Positions 20,105-28,544 are shown, numbered from the stretch's first letter. The stretch is DNA of 64,000 bases from JBNKVT01 sp050299335 (GCA_050299335.1 JBNKVT010000018.1:8144-72143); one strand, 5' to 3'. Numbers and translations are program-made. The notes: generated from the letters alone by a model not told the origin.

Positions 20105-20893
20105 CTATGCCCAGGAGGGGGCGCGTTTTTCCAGGAAGGCCCGGATTCCTTCTTCGGTGTCATCACGCAGCATGTTCCTCACCATGACATCCCCGGCCAA
20201 GGCGTAGGCCGCCTCGAGGGGCATCGTGAGCTGGTCATAGAAGGACGTCTTGCCGATGGCGACGGCTGCGGTGAGTTTGGACGCGACAAGGTCGGCCAAC
20301 GCCCGGGTTTCGGCGGCAAGCGCGGCTTCGGGGACGGCGCGGTTGATGAGACCGAGCGCTTCGGCGCGGGAGGCGTCGATGAACTGGCCGGTGGTCAGCA
20401 TCTCGAAGGCCTGTTTGCGCGGGATGTTGCGGGTCAGGGCCACCATCGGTGTGGCGCAGAACAGGCCGATATTCACCCCGTTGACGCCGAAACGGGCGGT
20501 GTCGGCGGCCATGGCCATATCGCAGGTGGCGACGAGCTGGCAGCCGGCGGCGGTGGCGAGACCGTGAACTTCGGCGATCACGGGCTGGGGCAGGCGGCTG
20601 ATCGAGGTCATCACGCGAGCGCAGCGGGTGAAGAGGTCGGTGAAATAGGATTTCCCGCCATCCTCGGCCTGGCGGCCTTCGGTCATTTCCCAGAGATCGT
20701 GCCCGGCCGAGAAGGCCTTGCCGGCGCCTTTCAGAACCACCACGCGAATGGCGCGATCGTCGCGGATCGTGTCGAGTTGGGCCTGCAGGGCGGCAAGCAT
20801 GGCGTCCGACAGCGCGTTCAGCCGCTCAGGATTGTTGAGGATCAGGGTGGCGATAGGGCCGTCGGTGTCGCGGATGAGGATCGGGTCGGACAT
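20105..20893 (-). CDS. enoyl-CoA hydratase/isomerase family protein (catalytic glutamates replaced)
   Basis: 262 residues of crotonase fold: A-F-S-A-G-H-D-L forms one half of the oxyanion hole, and H-G-L-A-T-A-A-G-C-Q-L the other. In true enoyl-CoA hydratases the second motif reads G-G-G-C-E-L and a later motif Q-P-E; here the first Glu is Gln and the second region reads V-N-G-V-N. Both catalytic acids of classical hydratases therefore appear missing, as in ECHDC3-type relatives. The CoA-binding fold is clear; the reaction is not. It is divergent from a thioesterase gene 86 bases away, hinting at acyl-CoA metabolism. Confidence 0.85.
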   Translation of the reverse strand: MSDPILIRDTDGPIATLILNNPERLNALSDAMLAALQAQLDTIRDDRAIRVVVLKGAGKAFSAGHDLWEMTEGRQAEDGGKSYFTDLFTRCARVMTSISRLPQPVIAEVHGLATAAGCQLVATCDMAMAADTARFGVNGVNIGLFCATPMVALTRNIPRKQAFEMLTTGQFIDASRAEALGLINRAVPEAALAAETRALADLVASKLTAAVAIGKTSFYDQLTMPLEAAYALAGDVMVRNMLRDDTEEGIRAFLEKRAPSWA

Positions 20894-20979
20894 GGAGCCT
20901 TCCTTGCGTCAGGTCTTGCCTTGCGGCGCCTCAATCGACAGTCTCAGAAAAAACCGCCTGAGGGAAGGGGGAGGGAAGG

Positions 20980-21420
20980 GTGAGGGATGAAGTGAGGTTG
21001 AGCATCGGCGAAGTGCACGCGTTCCTCGACGAGGTGTTTCCACAGATGCACGGGCGGTTCGAGGTGCTGGGTCTGGCGCCGGGACGTGCACGGGTGCGGA
21101 TGCGGACGGAGGAGGCGGATCTGAGGCCCGGCGGGACCGTGTCGGGGCCGACGCTTTTCACCTGCGCGGATTGCGCCTTCTATATCGTGACGCTGGCAAT
21201 GATCGGGCGCGAAGCCCTGGCGGTGACCACCGGGTGTGCGATCAATTTTCTGAGAAAACCGGAACCGGCAGACCTGATCGCCGAGGCGCGGATTCTGAAG
21301 CTCGGCAAGCGGTTATGTGCCGGAGACGTGGAGATATTTTCGGAAGGATCGGATGCAGTGGTGGCCCACGCTCAGATGACCTATTCGATCCCACCGAAAT
21401 CAGCTTCAAGCCTGGGGTAG
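20980..21420 (+). CDS. PaaI-type hotdog thioesterase
   Basis: 146 residues of the hotdog fold. The segment R-P-G-G-T-V-S-G-P-T-L-F-T-C-A-D followed by a long hydrophobic helix is the PaaI-family active-site region (Gly/Asp of the central helix). A-I-N-F-L-R-K-P is the following strand motif. Enzymes of this group hydrolyse acyl-CoA thioesters; the substrate is not predictable. The ATG at 20980 follows a GGGAGGGAAGGGTGAGG purine stretch. Divergent from the crotonase-family gene. Confidence 0.85.
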   Translation: MRDEVRLSIGEVHAFLDEVFPQMHGRFEVLGLAPGRARVRMRTEEADLRPGGTVSGPTLFTCADCAFYIVTLAMIGREALAVTTGCAINFLRKPEPADLIAEARILKLGKRLCAGDVEIFSEGSDAVVAHAQMTYSIPPKSASSLG

Positions 21421-21477
21421 ATAAATACCTGTTTTACAAGTCATTGTAATAGAACACTTTTAACGCGCGTTTGGCCA

Positions 21478-21505
21478 TTGACTGCAAATGAAAATGCTTT
21501 AGAAC
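21478..21505 (+). promoter_or_regulatory. candidate rplM-rpsI promoter
   Basis: TTGACT (21478-21483), a 16-base AT-rich spacer, then TAGAAC (21500-21505), about 70 bases before the rplM start. TTGACT is a frequent -35 element of alphaproteobacterial housekeeping promoters. The -10 matches the consensus at four of six positions. Confidence 0.5.
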
Positions 21506-21571
21506 CCGCCCATCCGTTCCGCGGCCCGGCCAATTGAGGCGCGGACTGCCCGAAACCAGATGGACGACAAG

Positions 21572-22036
21572 ATGAAAACCTATTCAGCCAAACCGGCCGA
21601 TATCGACAAGAAATGGGTGCTGATCGACGCCGAGGGCGTCGTTCTGGGCCGCCTCGCCTCGATCATCGCCATGCGCCTGCGCGGCAAGCACAAGGCGAGT
21701 TTCACCCCGCATATGGACATGGGCGACAATGTCATCGTCATCAACGCCGACAAGGTGCAGATGACCGGCAACAAGCGCGCCGACAAGAAATATTACTGGC
21801 ATACCGGCCATCCCGGCGGGATCAAGCACCGGACCGCCGGGCAGATCCTCGAGGGCGCGCATCCCGAGCGGGTGGTGATGAAGGCCGTGCAGCGGATGCT
21901 GCCGGGCGGGCCGCTGTCGCGCCAGCAGATGACCAATCTGCGCGTCTATGCCGGGGCCGAGCATGCCCATGAGGCCCAGAACCCCGAGATTCTCGACGTC
22001 GCGTCGATGAACCCCAAGAACACACGGAGCGCATGA
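21572..22036 (+). CDS. rplM: 50S ribosomal protein L13
   Basis: 154 residues from M-K-T-Y-S-A-K-P. L13 signatures are present: W-V-L-I-D-A-E-G-V-V-L-G-R-L-A, then N-A-D-K-V-Q-M-T-G-N-K and the G-M-L-P-type stretch M-L-P-G-G-P-L-S-R. It is an early-assembling protein of the large subunit. An in-frame ATG at 21560 would add M-D-D-K; I prefer 21572 on family length. The end overlaps rpsI by 4 bases. Confidence 0.96.
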   Translation: MKTYSAKPADIDKKWVLIDAEGVVLGRLASIIAMRLRGKHKASFTPHMDMGDNVIVINADKVQMTGNKRADKKYYWHTGHPGGIKHRTAGQILEGAHPERVVMKAVQRMLPGGPLSRQQMTNLRVYAGAEHAHEAQNPEILDVASMNPKNTRSA

Positions 22037-22536
22037 GCATGGCCGAAGAAATCAAATCGCTCGACGAACTGAAGGACGCGGTCGATGTCGCCGAAGCGCC
22101 GGTCGTGGCCGAGGCTGCCGCCCCGATCCGCGAACAGGTCCGTGACGAGCTGGGCCGGTCCTATGCCACTGGCAAGCGCAAGGACGCGGTCGCCCGGGTC
22201 TGGATCAAGCCCGGCAAGGGCAAGGTGACCGTCAACGGCAAGGACATGAACGACTATTTCGCCCGTCCGGTGCTGCAGATGGTGATTGGACAGGCTTTCT
22301 CGGTCGCCGGTGTCTCTGGCGAGTTCGATGTTCAAGCCACCGTCAAGGGCGGCGGGCTGTCGGGGCAGGCGGGGGCCGTCAAGCACGGGATCTCGAAGGC
22401 GCTGTCGCTCTACGAGCCGTCCTTGCGTCCCGCACTCAAGGCCGCCGGATTCCTGACCCGCGACAGCCGCGTCGTCGAGCGGAAGAAATATGGCAAGCGC
22501 AAGGCGCGCCGGAGCTTCCAGTTCTCGAAACGCTGA
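22033..22536 (+). CDS. rpsI: 30S ribosomal protein S9
   Basis: 167 residues. The S9 core begins at S-Y-A-T-G-K-R-K-D-A-V-A-R-V and ends in the basic tail K-K-Y-G-K-R-K-A-R-R-S-F-Q-F-S-K-R, which reaches the P-site tRNA. An N-terminal extension of about 45 acidic residues precedes the core, as is usual in alphaproteobacteria. Start overlaps rplM; a strong terminator follows. Confidence 0.97.
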   Translation: MSMAEEIKSLDELKDAVDVAEAPVVAEAAAPIREQVRDELGRSYATGKRKDAVARVWIKPGKGKVTVNGKDMNDYFARPVLQMVIGQAFSVAGVSGEFDVQATVKGGGLSGQAGAVKHGISKALSLYEPSLRPALKAAGFLTRDSRVVERKKYGKRKARRSFQFSKR

Positions 22537-22556
22537 GACCCGATTGCTGCATATGG

Positions 22557-22588
22557 GGGCCGGATCGCCGATCCGGCCCTTTTTCTTT
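22557..22588 (+). terminator. intrinsic terminator of rplM-rpsI
   Basis: Perfect 10-base-pair stem (GGGCCGGATC with GATCCGGCCC, loop GCC) followed by TTTTTCTTT. Confidence 0.93.
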
Positions 22589-22659
22589 GGACACTCCGGC
22601 CCTGCCTGCCTATGTATATGCGCCGAGCCAGAAGGGCCGCGCAGAGCAGTGAAGTCAGA

Positions 22660-23820
22660 ATGAGTACGATAACCACGACGCGGGAACTCGCCGAGTTCTG
22701 CAATGAGGCCGCCAGACAGGACTTTGTCACCGTCGATACGGAATTCCTGCGCGAACGGACCTACTACGCCAAACTCTGCCTGGTGCAGCTGGCCTATGCC
22801 GGGCATGGCGAGGAGCGGGCGGTGCTTGTCGACACGCTGGCCGCAGGGCTGGACCTGGCACCGCTCTATGATCTCTTCCGCAATCGCGACGTGGTGAAGG
22901 TCTTTCATGCCGCCCGCCAGGATCTGGAGATATTCTGGGTCGGCGGCGAAGTGATCCCCGAGCCGCTTTTCGATACCCAGATCGCGGCGATGGTCTGCGG
23001 CTTCGGCGAGCAAGTGGGGTATGAGACCCTGGTGCGCAAGGTGGCCAAACAGTCGCTCGACAAATCTTCGCGCTTCACCGACTGGTCGCGGCGGCCCCTG
23101 ACCGAAAAGCAGATGGCCTATGCGCTGGCCGATGTGACGCATCTGCGCGACATCTACCTGCATCTGGCCGAGATGCTCGATCGGACCGGGCGGCGCACCT
23201 GGGTCGAGGAAGAGCTGGCCGTCCTCACCGATCCGGAGACCTATATCGTCCGTCCCGAAGAGGCCTGGCAGCGGCTGCGCTCGCGGTCGAGCTCGCCGCG
23301 CTTTCTGGCTGTCGCAAAGGCGTTGGCCAAATTCCGCGAGACCTATGCCCAGGACAAGGACGTGCCGCGGACACGGGTGTTCAAGGATGATGTGCTGATG
23401 GAGCTGGCGGCGACCCGACCGAAAAACCTGGCTGACCTGTCGAAAAGCCGGCTGCTGCTGCGCGAGGCGCGCAAGGGCGAGATCGCCGAGGGGATACTGC
23501 AAGCCGTCAGGATCGCCGAGGCGATCCCCGGGGCCGATCTGCCCAAGGCACCGAAGGAGCGGCAGCACAAGCAGGGCGCCGAGGGGCTGGCCGATCTGTT
23601 ACGGGTCCTTCTGAAGGCCAGGGCCGGCGAGGCCGGGGTGGCCCAGAAGCTGATCGCCACTAGCGCCGATCTGGATGCGATTGCGGTCGAGGCTTCGCCG
23701 AAGGTTCCGGCCCTGAAGGGCTGGCGGGCGGAGGTATTCGGCAAGGATGCGCTTCGGCTGAAACGCGGCGAGATCGCGCTGTCGGCCGATGGCGACGGGG
23801 TCCGGATAGTCGACCTCTGA
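22660..23820 (+). CDS. rnd: ribonuclease D
   Basis: 386 residues, normal RNase D length. The DEDD exonuclease motifs are V-T-V-D-T-E-F-L-R-E-R (ExoI), V-F-H-A-A-R-Q-D-L-E-I-F (ExoII) and Y-A-L-A-D-V-T-H-L (ExoIII). An HRDC domain follows around residues 210-290 (R-F-L-A-V-A-K-A-L-A-K-F-R-E). It trims tRNA 3' ends. I start at 22660 (M-S-T-I-T-T); an earlier in-frame ATG at 22612 overlaps the rpsI terminator region and adds a basic non-family segment. Confidence 0.94.
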   Translation: MSTITTTRELAEFCNEAARQDFVTVDTEFLRERTYYAKLCLVQLAYAGHGEERAVLVDTLAAGLDLAPLYDLFRNRDVVKVFHAARQDLEIFWVGGEVIPEPLFDTQIAAMVCGFGEQVGYETLVRKVAKQSLDKSSRFTDWSRRPLTEKQMAYALADVTHLRDIYLHLAEMLDRTGRRTWVEEELAVLTDPETYIVRPEEAWQRLRSRSSSPRFLAVAKALAKFRETYAQDKDVPRTRVFKDDVLMELAATRPKNLADLSKSRLLLREARKGEIAEGILQAVRIAEAIPGADLPKAPKERQHKQGAEGLADLLRVLLKARAGEAGVAQKLIATSADLDAIAVEASPKVPALKGWRAEVFGKDALRLKRGEIALSADGDGVRIVDL

Positions 23821-23833
23821 AGGGCGGCAGGCC

Positions 23834-24307
23834 TCAGGGGGTCAGGATCAGGTCCTGACCGGCGCTCCGGATCACGATCCGGGTGATGGAACGAAGCTCT
23901 CCTTCGGAGATGAAATCCGCCGCCTGCAGGATGCGGGTGCGTTCTGGGCCCGGTGTCGCCGGACCCTCGGGCGGCTTGACGCGGAATTCGTAGGACAGAA
24001 CGCCGTTGGCATCGGGTTCGCCGAAATTCCGCCGGTAGAGTTTCGCGCCGTAGTAGCCTTGGGTCTGGGCGACGGTCTCGACCACCAGGATGACGCCCTG
24101 ACGCGAGCGGTCGATCCGATGGCTGCGAATGGCCGGGGCCGGGATCGAGCCGTCGCGGACCGGCGGCTCGGCGATGACAAGCTCGCCGTCCGAGCCGCGC
24201 TCATAGACAGCACGGGTATTGCCGCCACCGAAAGGATTGAGCGAGCGGAGCGTGTCGCATCCGGAGAGAAGTCCAAGGCACAAAAGAAAAACTGTCGCCG
24301 ATTTCAT
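23834..24307 (-). CDS. putative lipoprotein
   Basis: 157 residues beginning with a lipoprotein signal peptide: M-K-S, a leucine-rich core, and the lipobox L-L-S-G-C with Cys17. The mature part has a low-complexity linker followed by about 90 residues (Q-G-V-I-L-V-V-E-T-V-A-Q-T-Q-G-Y-Y-G-A-K-L) that I do not assign to a named family. It is probably anchored to the inner or outer membrane facing the periplasm. The gene is convergent with rnd (13 bases between stops) and divergent from sufE. A start at 24340 would put 11 residues ahead of the signal and is less likely. Confidence 0.8.
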   Translation of the reverse strand: MKSATVFLLCLGLLSGCDTLRSLNPFGGGNTRAVYERGSDGELVIAEPPVRDGSIPAPAIRSHRIDRSRQGVILVVETVAQTQGYYGAKLYRRNFGEPDANGVLSYEFRVKPPEGPATPGPERTRILQAADFISEGELRSITRIVIRSAGQDLILTP

Positions 24308-24451
24308 CACTACGCGTTCCGTTCCGCTTTTGGCCGACATGGTTACAAGGGGCGGAGCGAATAGGGAAGGGGCCATTTGCCCTGGCTGGACTTGGCGGGG
24401 GCATGGGTCTAAGTTTTTCGCAAGCGCAATATTAACAGACAGGATGATGCC

Positions 24452-24901
24452 GTGGCCTCTGAAGCTTTTGAAGAGATTGTCGAGAGTTTCGAGTTTCTGG
24501 AAGACTGGGAAGACCGGTACCGCTATGTGATTGAGTTGGGAAAGAATTTTTCCGAAATGGAGGCTTCTCAACAGATCCCCGCAACCAAGGTCGGCGGCTG
24601 TGCCTCGCAGGTCTGGATCGTTCCGGAAGTCCGCGGGCAAGGGCCGGAGGCGGTGATCGATTTTACCGGCACCTCGGACGCGCTGATCGTGCGTGGCCTG
24701 ATCGCGGTCCTGCATGCGCTCTATGGCGGGCAGAAGGCCGCCGATGTGCGGGATATCGACGCGATCGCGGAACTGGGGCGGCTGGGGCTGAACCAGCACC
24801 TGTCGGCGCAGCGAACCAATGGGCTGCGGTCGATGGTCGGGCGCATCCGCGAGATTGCGGACCTGGCGATATCGGCCGGTGAGGTCACGGAAGCGGGGTA
24901 A
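24452..24901 (+). CDS. sufE: SufE-family cysteine desulfurase partner
   Basis: 149 residues. SufE takes persulfide sulfur from SufS for iron-sulfur cluster assembly. The acceptor cysteine is Cys50 in K-V-G-G-C-A-S-Q-V-W. The N-terminal F-E-F-L-E-D-W-E-D-R-Y-R-Y-V-I-E-L-G and the middle G-L-I-A-V-L-H-A-L-Y-G-G segments match the family. Start is GTG. It is a stand-alone gene, not in a suf operon here. Confidence 0.92.
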   Translation: MASEAFEEIVESFEFLEDWEDRYRYVIELGKNFSEMEASQQIPATKVGGCASQVWIVPEVRGQGPEAVIDFTGTSDALIVRGLIAVLHALYGGQKAADVRDIDAIAELGRLGLNQHLSAQRTNGLRSMVGRIREIADLAISAGEVTEAG

Positions 24902-24937
24902 GCGCCCCATGCCACCACCGTGACCTGGAGGGGGAGC

Positions 24938-24968
24938 CGAAACAGGGGGCTCGACCCCCCCCGTTTCG
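24938..24968. terminator. GC-rich hairpin behind sufE
   Basis: CGAAAC and a G5 run pair with C-runs and GTTTCG (loop CTCGA). No T-run follows, so it may be a weak or factor-assisted terminator, or part of the repeat-rich intergenic segment 24902-25188. A further hairpin (GTTGAGGGCGC/GCGTCCTCAAC, one mismatch) stands at 25053-25079. Confidence 0.35.
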
Positions 24969-25098
24969 CCTCGCTTGCGCGCTGTGACGGGTGGTGCCTC
25001 TGCTGTGAGCGAGTGGTCAATTTGGTGGATTTTGAGCTTTTGCCGAGAAGCGGTTGAGGGCGCATTCTGCGTCCTCAACACGCCGTTTCCATGGTGGG

Positions 25099-25169
25099 AT
25101 GCGATTCGCCCGGACGTAAAGGACAGGCCCGCTTCGCGGGTCGCCCTTCGGGCGATCCTTGACGTCCGG
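25099..25169 (+). repeat. dispersed structured repeat, copy 1
   Basis: A closing stem (25110-25123 with 25156-25169, 13 of 14 pairs) encloses two hairpins: CCCGC-TTC-GCGGG (25128-25140) and TCGCCC-TTC-GGGCGA (25141-25155). The result is a three-way junction. A related copy in the opposite orientation lies at 63732-63842. The two share AAGGACA(A/G)GCCCGC, CGCGGGTCG and CGATCCTTGAC, and also an outer GGGAT(G/A)CGATTCGC flank. It sits 20 bases before the end of hpt. Confidence 0.85.
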
Positions 25170-25188
25170 CCGACTCGCGGCGGCGGGA

Positions 25189-25731
25189 TCAGTCCTTGAA
25201 ACGAACAGCGCCGATATGGGGCAGGTTGCGGTTGCGTTGCGCGTAGTCGATGCCGTAACCGACGACGAACCTGTCGGGGATCTCGAAACCTGTCCAACGG
25301 GCCTTGATATCGACCTCGCGGCGCGATGGCTTGTCGAGGAGGGCACAGACCTCAAGGCGGTTCGGGTGGCGGGTGCGCAGCACGTCGAGGACGGCGGCCA
25401 TGGTGTGGCCGGTGTCGATGATGTCCTCGACGACGAGGACGTCGCGGCCCTCGATTTCGCCCCTGAGATCCTTCAGGATGCGGACCTCGCGGGAGCTTTC
25501 GGTGGCCATGCCGTAAGAGGAAACCTCCATGAAGTCGACCTCGACCGGAAGATCCAGCTCGCGGACGAGGTCGGCGATGAAGATGAAGGAGCCGCGCAGG
25601 AGGCCGACGACGACGAGCTTGTCGGTGTTCTTGAACGTGTCGGAGATCTCGCGGGCGAGGTCTTCGATCCGGGCGGCGATGGTCTTGGCGGAGATCATTT
25701 CGTCGATGACGTAATCGGGGATTTCGGTCAC
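25189..25731 (-). CDS. hpt: hypoxanthine phosphoribosyltransferase
   Basis: 180 residues. The PRPP-binding motif V-L-V-V-E-D-I-I-D-T-G-H-T-M is present, with the flexible-loop region (V-S-S-Y-G-M-A-T-E-S-S) and the C-terminal purine-contact F-V-V-G-Y-G-I-D-Y. It converts hypoxanthine (and guanine) to nucleotides in purine salvage. Divergent from the Coq10-like gene. Its 3' end abuts the structured repeat at 25099-25169. Confidence 0.95.
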   Translation of the reverse strand: MTEIPDYVIDEMISAKTIAARIEDLAREISDTFKNTDKLVVVGLLRGSFIFIADLVRELDLPVEVDFMEVSSYGMATESSREVRILKDLRGEIEGRDVLVVEDIIDTGHTMAAVLDVLRTRHPNRLEVCALLDKPSRREVDIKARWTGFEIPDRFVVGYGIDYAQRNRNLPHIGAVRFKD

Positions 25732-25798
25732 TTTCCCTCACCTTGGCTTTGGGGTAGGCACTGGCCTTGAATTCGGGGCTAAACCTACAGGCGGAACG

Positions 25799-26251
25799 AT
25801 GCCTACACACGCGGAAAAACGAGTGATGCCGTATTCGGCGGCGCAGATGTACGATCTGGTGGCCGATATTGGGGCCTATCCGGAGTTCCTGCCCTGGGTT
25901 GCGGGGGCGCGGATCAATTCGGAGCGGGAGGTGCCGGAGGGCCGCGTCGTGGAGGCCGATCTGGTGGTGTCCTTCAAGCTGTTTCGGGAGAAGTTCGGGT
26001 CGCGGGTGACGTTGCGACCCTCGGAGCGGCGTATCGATGTGGAATATCTGCAAGGGCCATTCAAGTATCTGAAGAACCACTGGTATTTCGCCGAGCATCC
26101 CGAAGGCTGCGAGATCGATTTCTTCGTCGATTTCGAGTTCCGGTCGCGGGCGCTGCAGGCGGTGATCGGGCTGGTCTTCAACGAGGCGATGCAGCGGATC
26201 GTCGGCGCCTTCGAGGCGCGGGCAAAGGCGCTCTACGGCGCGGACGGCTAG
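25799..26251 (+). CDS. COQ10/RatA-type START-domain protein
   Basis: 150 residues of the polyketide cyclase/START fold: V-M-P-Y-S-A-A-Q-M-Y-D-L-V-A-D-I-G-A-Y-P-E-F-L-P-W-type N-terminus and a long C-terminal helix. In mitochondria the homologue Coq10 binds ubiquinone and supports respiration; in E. coli the relative RatA was reported to affect ribosome association. In an alphaproteobacterium the ubiquinone-binding role is the likelier one. Cytoplasmic or membrane-peripheral, no signal peptide. Confidence 0.9.
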   Translation: MPTHAEKRVMPYSAAQMYDLVADIGAYPEFLPWVAGARINSEREVPEGRVVEADLVVSFKLFREKFGSRVTLRPSERRIDVEYLQGPFKYLKNHWYFAEHPEGCEIDFFVDFEFRSRALQAVIGLVFNEAMQRIVGAFEARAKALYGADG

Positions 26252-26726
26252 CGGCGGGGCTTCCCCCCTCCCCCTGGGAAGGGGGAAATTGCATTTGGGT
26301 CCGCCTGTCACGGGAAACCCGCCTGAGGTTCGGTTTCCCATTCGAGCCAACCGCCAATCCCGCCCCAAATCCATAGCCCCGCCGTCCCCATCCCTCCCCG
26401 CTCCACACCCGCACGGTGCGACCAGCACCGGGCCAAGCCCGACCCACCCGAGGGGCGGGCGCGTTGCTGACACATGCTGAGAGTGGCCCGCTTGGAAGTG
26501 ACTGCGCCATAAAGTGGTCCGCAGAGAAGCCCGGACAGCGCCCACCCTGGGTCGGGCTTTGCCCTCATTTCGAAGTCCCGGCAGGGCAGGGCAGATATCC
26601 GGAAGGTGCAGGATCAGGGCGGGTAAAGTGAACGCGTAGGAGACAGTACTTTCATATGCGATAGCCCTGCCCTGGGAGGGGGGCAGGGGGGGGAGGTCCG
26701 GTGCGAGGCATCGGGGAGGTTTTGGC
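26252..26726. other. non-coding stretch between coq10-like gene and amt
   Basis: 475 bases with strongly skewed pyrimidine/purine runs (C-rich about 26370-26420, G-rich at 26670-26700). One GCCCTGCC/GGCAGGG hairpin lies near 26663-26687 and could end the amt transcript. I see no gene; the composition resembles degenerate intergenic repeats. Confidence 0.4.
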
Positions 26727-27908
26727 TCAGGACACGATGTCGTAAGCCCGCTCACCATGGGCGGCGTAGTCGAGGCCGCCGGTTTCGGTTTCCTCCGACA
26801 CCCGGATCGGGAAGATCAGGCCGACCAGTTTGACGAGGATCGCGGTCATCACCAGGGTGAAGATGGCGACGATCACCAGCGATCCCAGCTGAGCCTGGAA
26901 GGCCCCGGCCCCGAAGACGGCGATCATGATGGTGCCGAAGATACCGCCGACCCCGTGGACTGCGAAGACATCGAGCGTGTCGTCGATCTTGAATGTGTTC
27001 TTTATGATCCGGCAGGCCTCTTGACAGAGCACCCCGGCGACGGCGCCGATGATCAGCGCCTCGGTCGGACCGACAAAGCCCGAGGCCGGGGTGATCGAGG
27101 CCAGCCCGGCGATGGTGCCGGTGACCAGCCCGACCATCGACGCCTTGCCGTGCTTGATCTTCTCCCACAGCGCCCAGGAAAGCGAGGCGGTGGCGGCCGA
27201 GATATGGGTGACGACGAGGGCCATGGCGGCCCCGCCATCGGCGGCAAGCTGCGAGCCGGCGTTGAAGCCGAACCAGCCGACCCAGAGCATCGAGGCGCCG
27301 ATCATGACATAGCCCGGGTTGTGCGGCGGTTTCGACTTGTCGCGGCGCCCGCCGAGGAAGATGGCGACGACGAGGGCGGCGAGCCCGGCGGTTTCATGGA
27401 CGACGATGCCGCCGGCGAAGTCCCTGACGCCGGTCTCGCCGAAGATGCCGCCATCAGCCAGCATGCCGCCGCCCCAGACCCAATGGGCGACCGGGGCGTA
27501 GCACAGCAGCATCCAGAGGCCGGAGAAGGTGAGGACGAAGCCGTAGGAGATGCGTTCGACATAGGCGCCGACGATCAGCGCCGGGGTGATGATCGCAAAG
27601 GTCATCTGGAAGGCGAAGAACAGGACTTCGGGGATGGTGCCCGAAACGGTGTCGGCATCGACGCCGGAGAGCATCATCTTGCCCAAGCCGCCCCAATAGC
27701 CCGACTCGCCGGGGCCGAAGGCGATGGAATAGCCCGCGACCAGCCACAGGATGGACATCAGGCAGGCGATGGAGATGCATTGCATCAGCACCGACAGCAC
27801 GTTTCGCGAACGGACAAGCCCGCCATAGAAAAGCGCCAGTCCAGGCAGTGTCATGAAAAGGACCAGGGCCGTGGCCACAATGATCCAGGCGGTATCTGCA
27901 CCGTTCAT
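26727..27908 (-). CDS. amt: ammonium transporter (Amt family)
   Basis: 393 residues, eleven transmembrane helices. Amt motifs include P-G-L-A-L-F-Y-G-G-L near the N-terminus, D-F-A-G-G-I-V-V-H (Asp and the first pore His) and F-A-V-H-G-V-G-G-I-F-G-T (second pore His). The usual H-I-N-A after the first His reads H-E-T-A here. It imports ammonium. No glnK (PII) gene adjoins it in this window, unlike many amt genes, so regulation by PII would act in trans. The cytosolic C-terminal tail is present. Confidence 0.93.
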   Translation of the reverse strand: MNGADTAWIIVATALVLFMTLPGLALFYGGLVRSRNVLSVLMQCISIACLMSILWLVAGYSIAFGPGESGYWGGLGKMMLSGVDADTVSGTIPEVLFFAFQMTFAIITPALIVGAYVERISYGFVLTFSGLWMLLCYAPVAHWVWGGGMLADGGIFGETGVRDFAGGIVVHETAGLAALVVAIFLGGRRDKSKPPHNPGYVMIGASMLWVGWFGFNAGSQLAADGGAAMALVVTHISAATASLSWALWEKIKHGKASMVGLVTGTIAGLASITPASGFVGPTEALIIGAVAGVLCQEACRIIKNTFKIDDTLDVFAVHGVGGIFGTIMIAVFGAGAFQAQLGSLVIVAIFTLVMTAILVKLVGLIFPIRVSEETETGGLDYAAHGERAYDIVS

Positions 27909-28067
27909 AGTCTTTTATCCCCTTTGTTTCCCGTCTGTCGCAGGCATTTGTGCCGCTTTTTTCGGCGCGCGCGGGGGGAGGGGCAAGGGTTTTCGCCCGA
28001 TTTATCGGGGCCAAGATGCAAATGCACAAAAAACAGGCTTGCTGCCTGCGGAATGGGCAAATCAGGG

Positions 28068-28544
28068 TCAATCCTGCGGGAAGGCACCCAGAATCAGATC
28101 CAGCGCGGTTTCGACAGATACCGAACGGACCTCGGAGCGGCCGATCGGGCCGAAATCATGTTCAGCGGTCTTGGTGATGAACCCCTTGCGGGCACGGGCG
28201 AAACAGACGCGGCCTTCGGGCTTGTTCTCGGAGCCGCCGGGGCCGGCGATGCCGGTGATCGAGATTGCGATATCGGCGCGGGAATGGGCGAGGGCGCCCT
28301 CGGCCATCTCGCGGGCGGTCTCGCGGGAGACGGCACCGTGGGCCTCCAGCGTGGCCGGGGAAACGCCGAGCATCTCGATCTTGGCTTCGTTCGAGTAGGT
28401 GACGAAGCCGCGGTCGAGCACCTCTGAGGAGCCGGGGATTTCGGTCAGCGCGGCGGTCAGGAGCCCCCCGGTGCAGCTTTCGGCGGCGGTCATCATGAGG
28501 CCGTTATTGCGCAGGATATCAAGAACTTCTGCGGCTTTGTTCAT
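28068..28544 (-). CDS. CinA C-terminal-domain protein (NMN amidohydrolase family)
   Basis: 158 residues covering only the CinA C-terminal domain (PncC type): M-T-A-A-E-S-C-T-G-G-L-L, G-F-V-T-Y-S-N-E-A-K and I-T-G-I-A-G-P-G-G-S motifs. PncC deamidates nicotinamide mononucleotide in NAD recycling. It is the last gene of an ispDF-pgpA-cinA run; its ATG overlaps the pgpA stop by 4 bases. Confidence 0.92.
   Translation of the reverse strand: MNKAAEVLDILRNNGLMMTAAESCTGGLLTAALTEIPGSSEVLDRGFVTYSNEAKIEMLGVSPATLEAHGAVSRETAREMAEGALAHSRADIAISITGIAGPGGSENKPEGRVCFARARKGFITKTAEHDFGPIGRSEVRSVSVETALDLILGAFPQD

Noticed and set aside
21946..23568. 540-codon minus-strand frame over rpsI and rnd
   Set aside because: Antisense to two well-recognised genes and spans the rplM-rpsI terminator.
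25799..26251. RatA toxin of a toxin-antitoxin system
   Set aside because: The fold fits, but no antitoxin-like partner is adjacent and alphaproteobacterial homologues are better explained as ubiquinone-binding Coq10-type proteins.
26757..28427. 556-codon plus-strand frame over amt and the CinA-type gene
   Set aside because: Antisense to two recognisable genes and dominated by Asp/Gly/His repeats typical of shadow frames.
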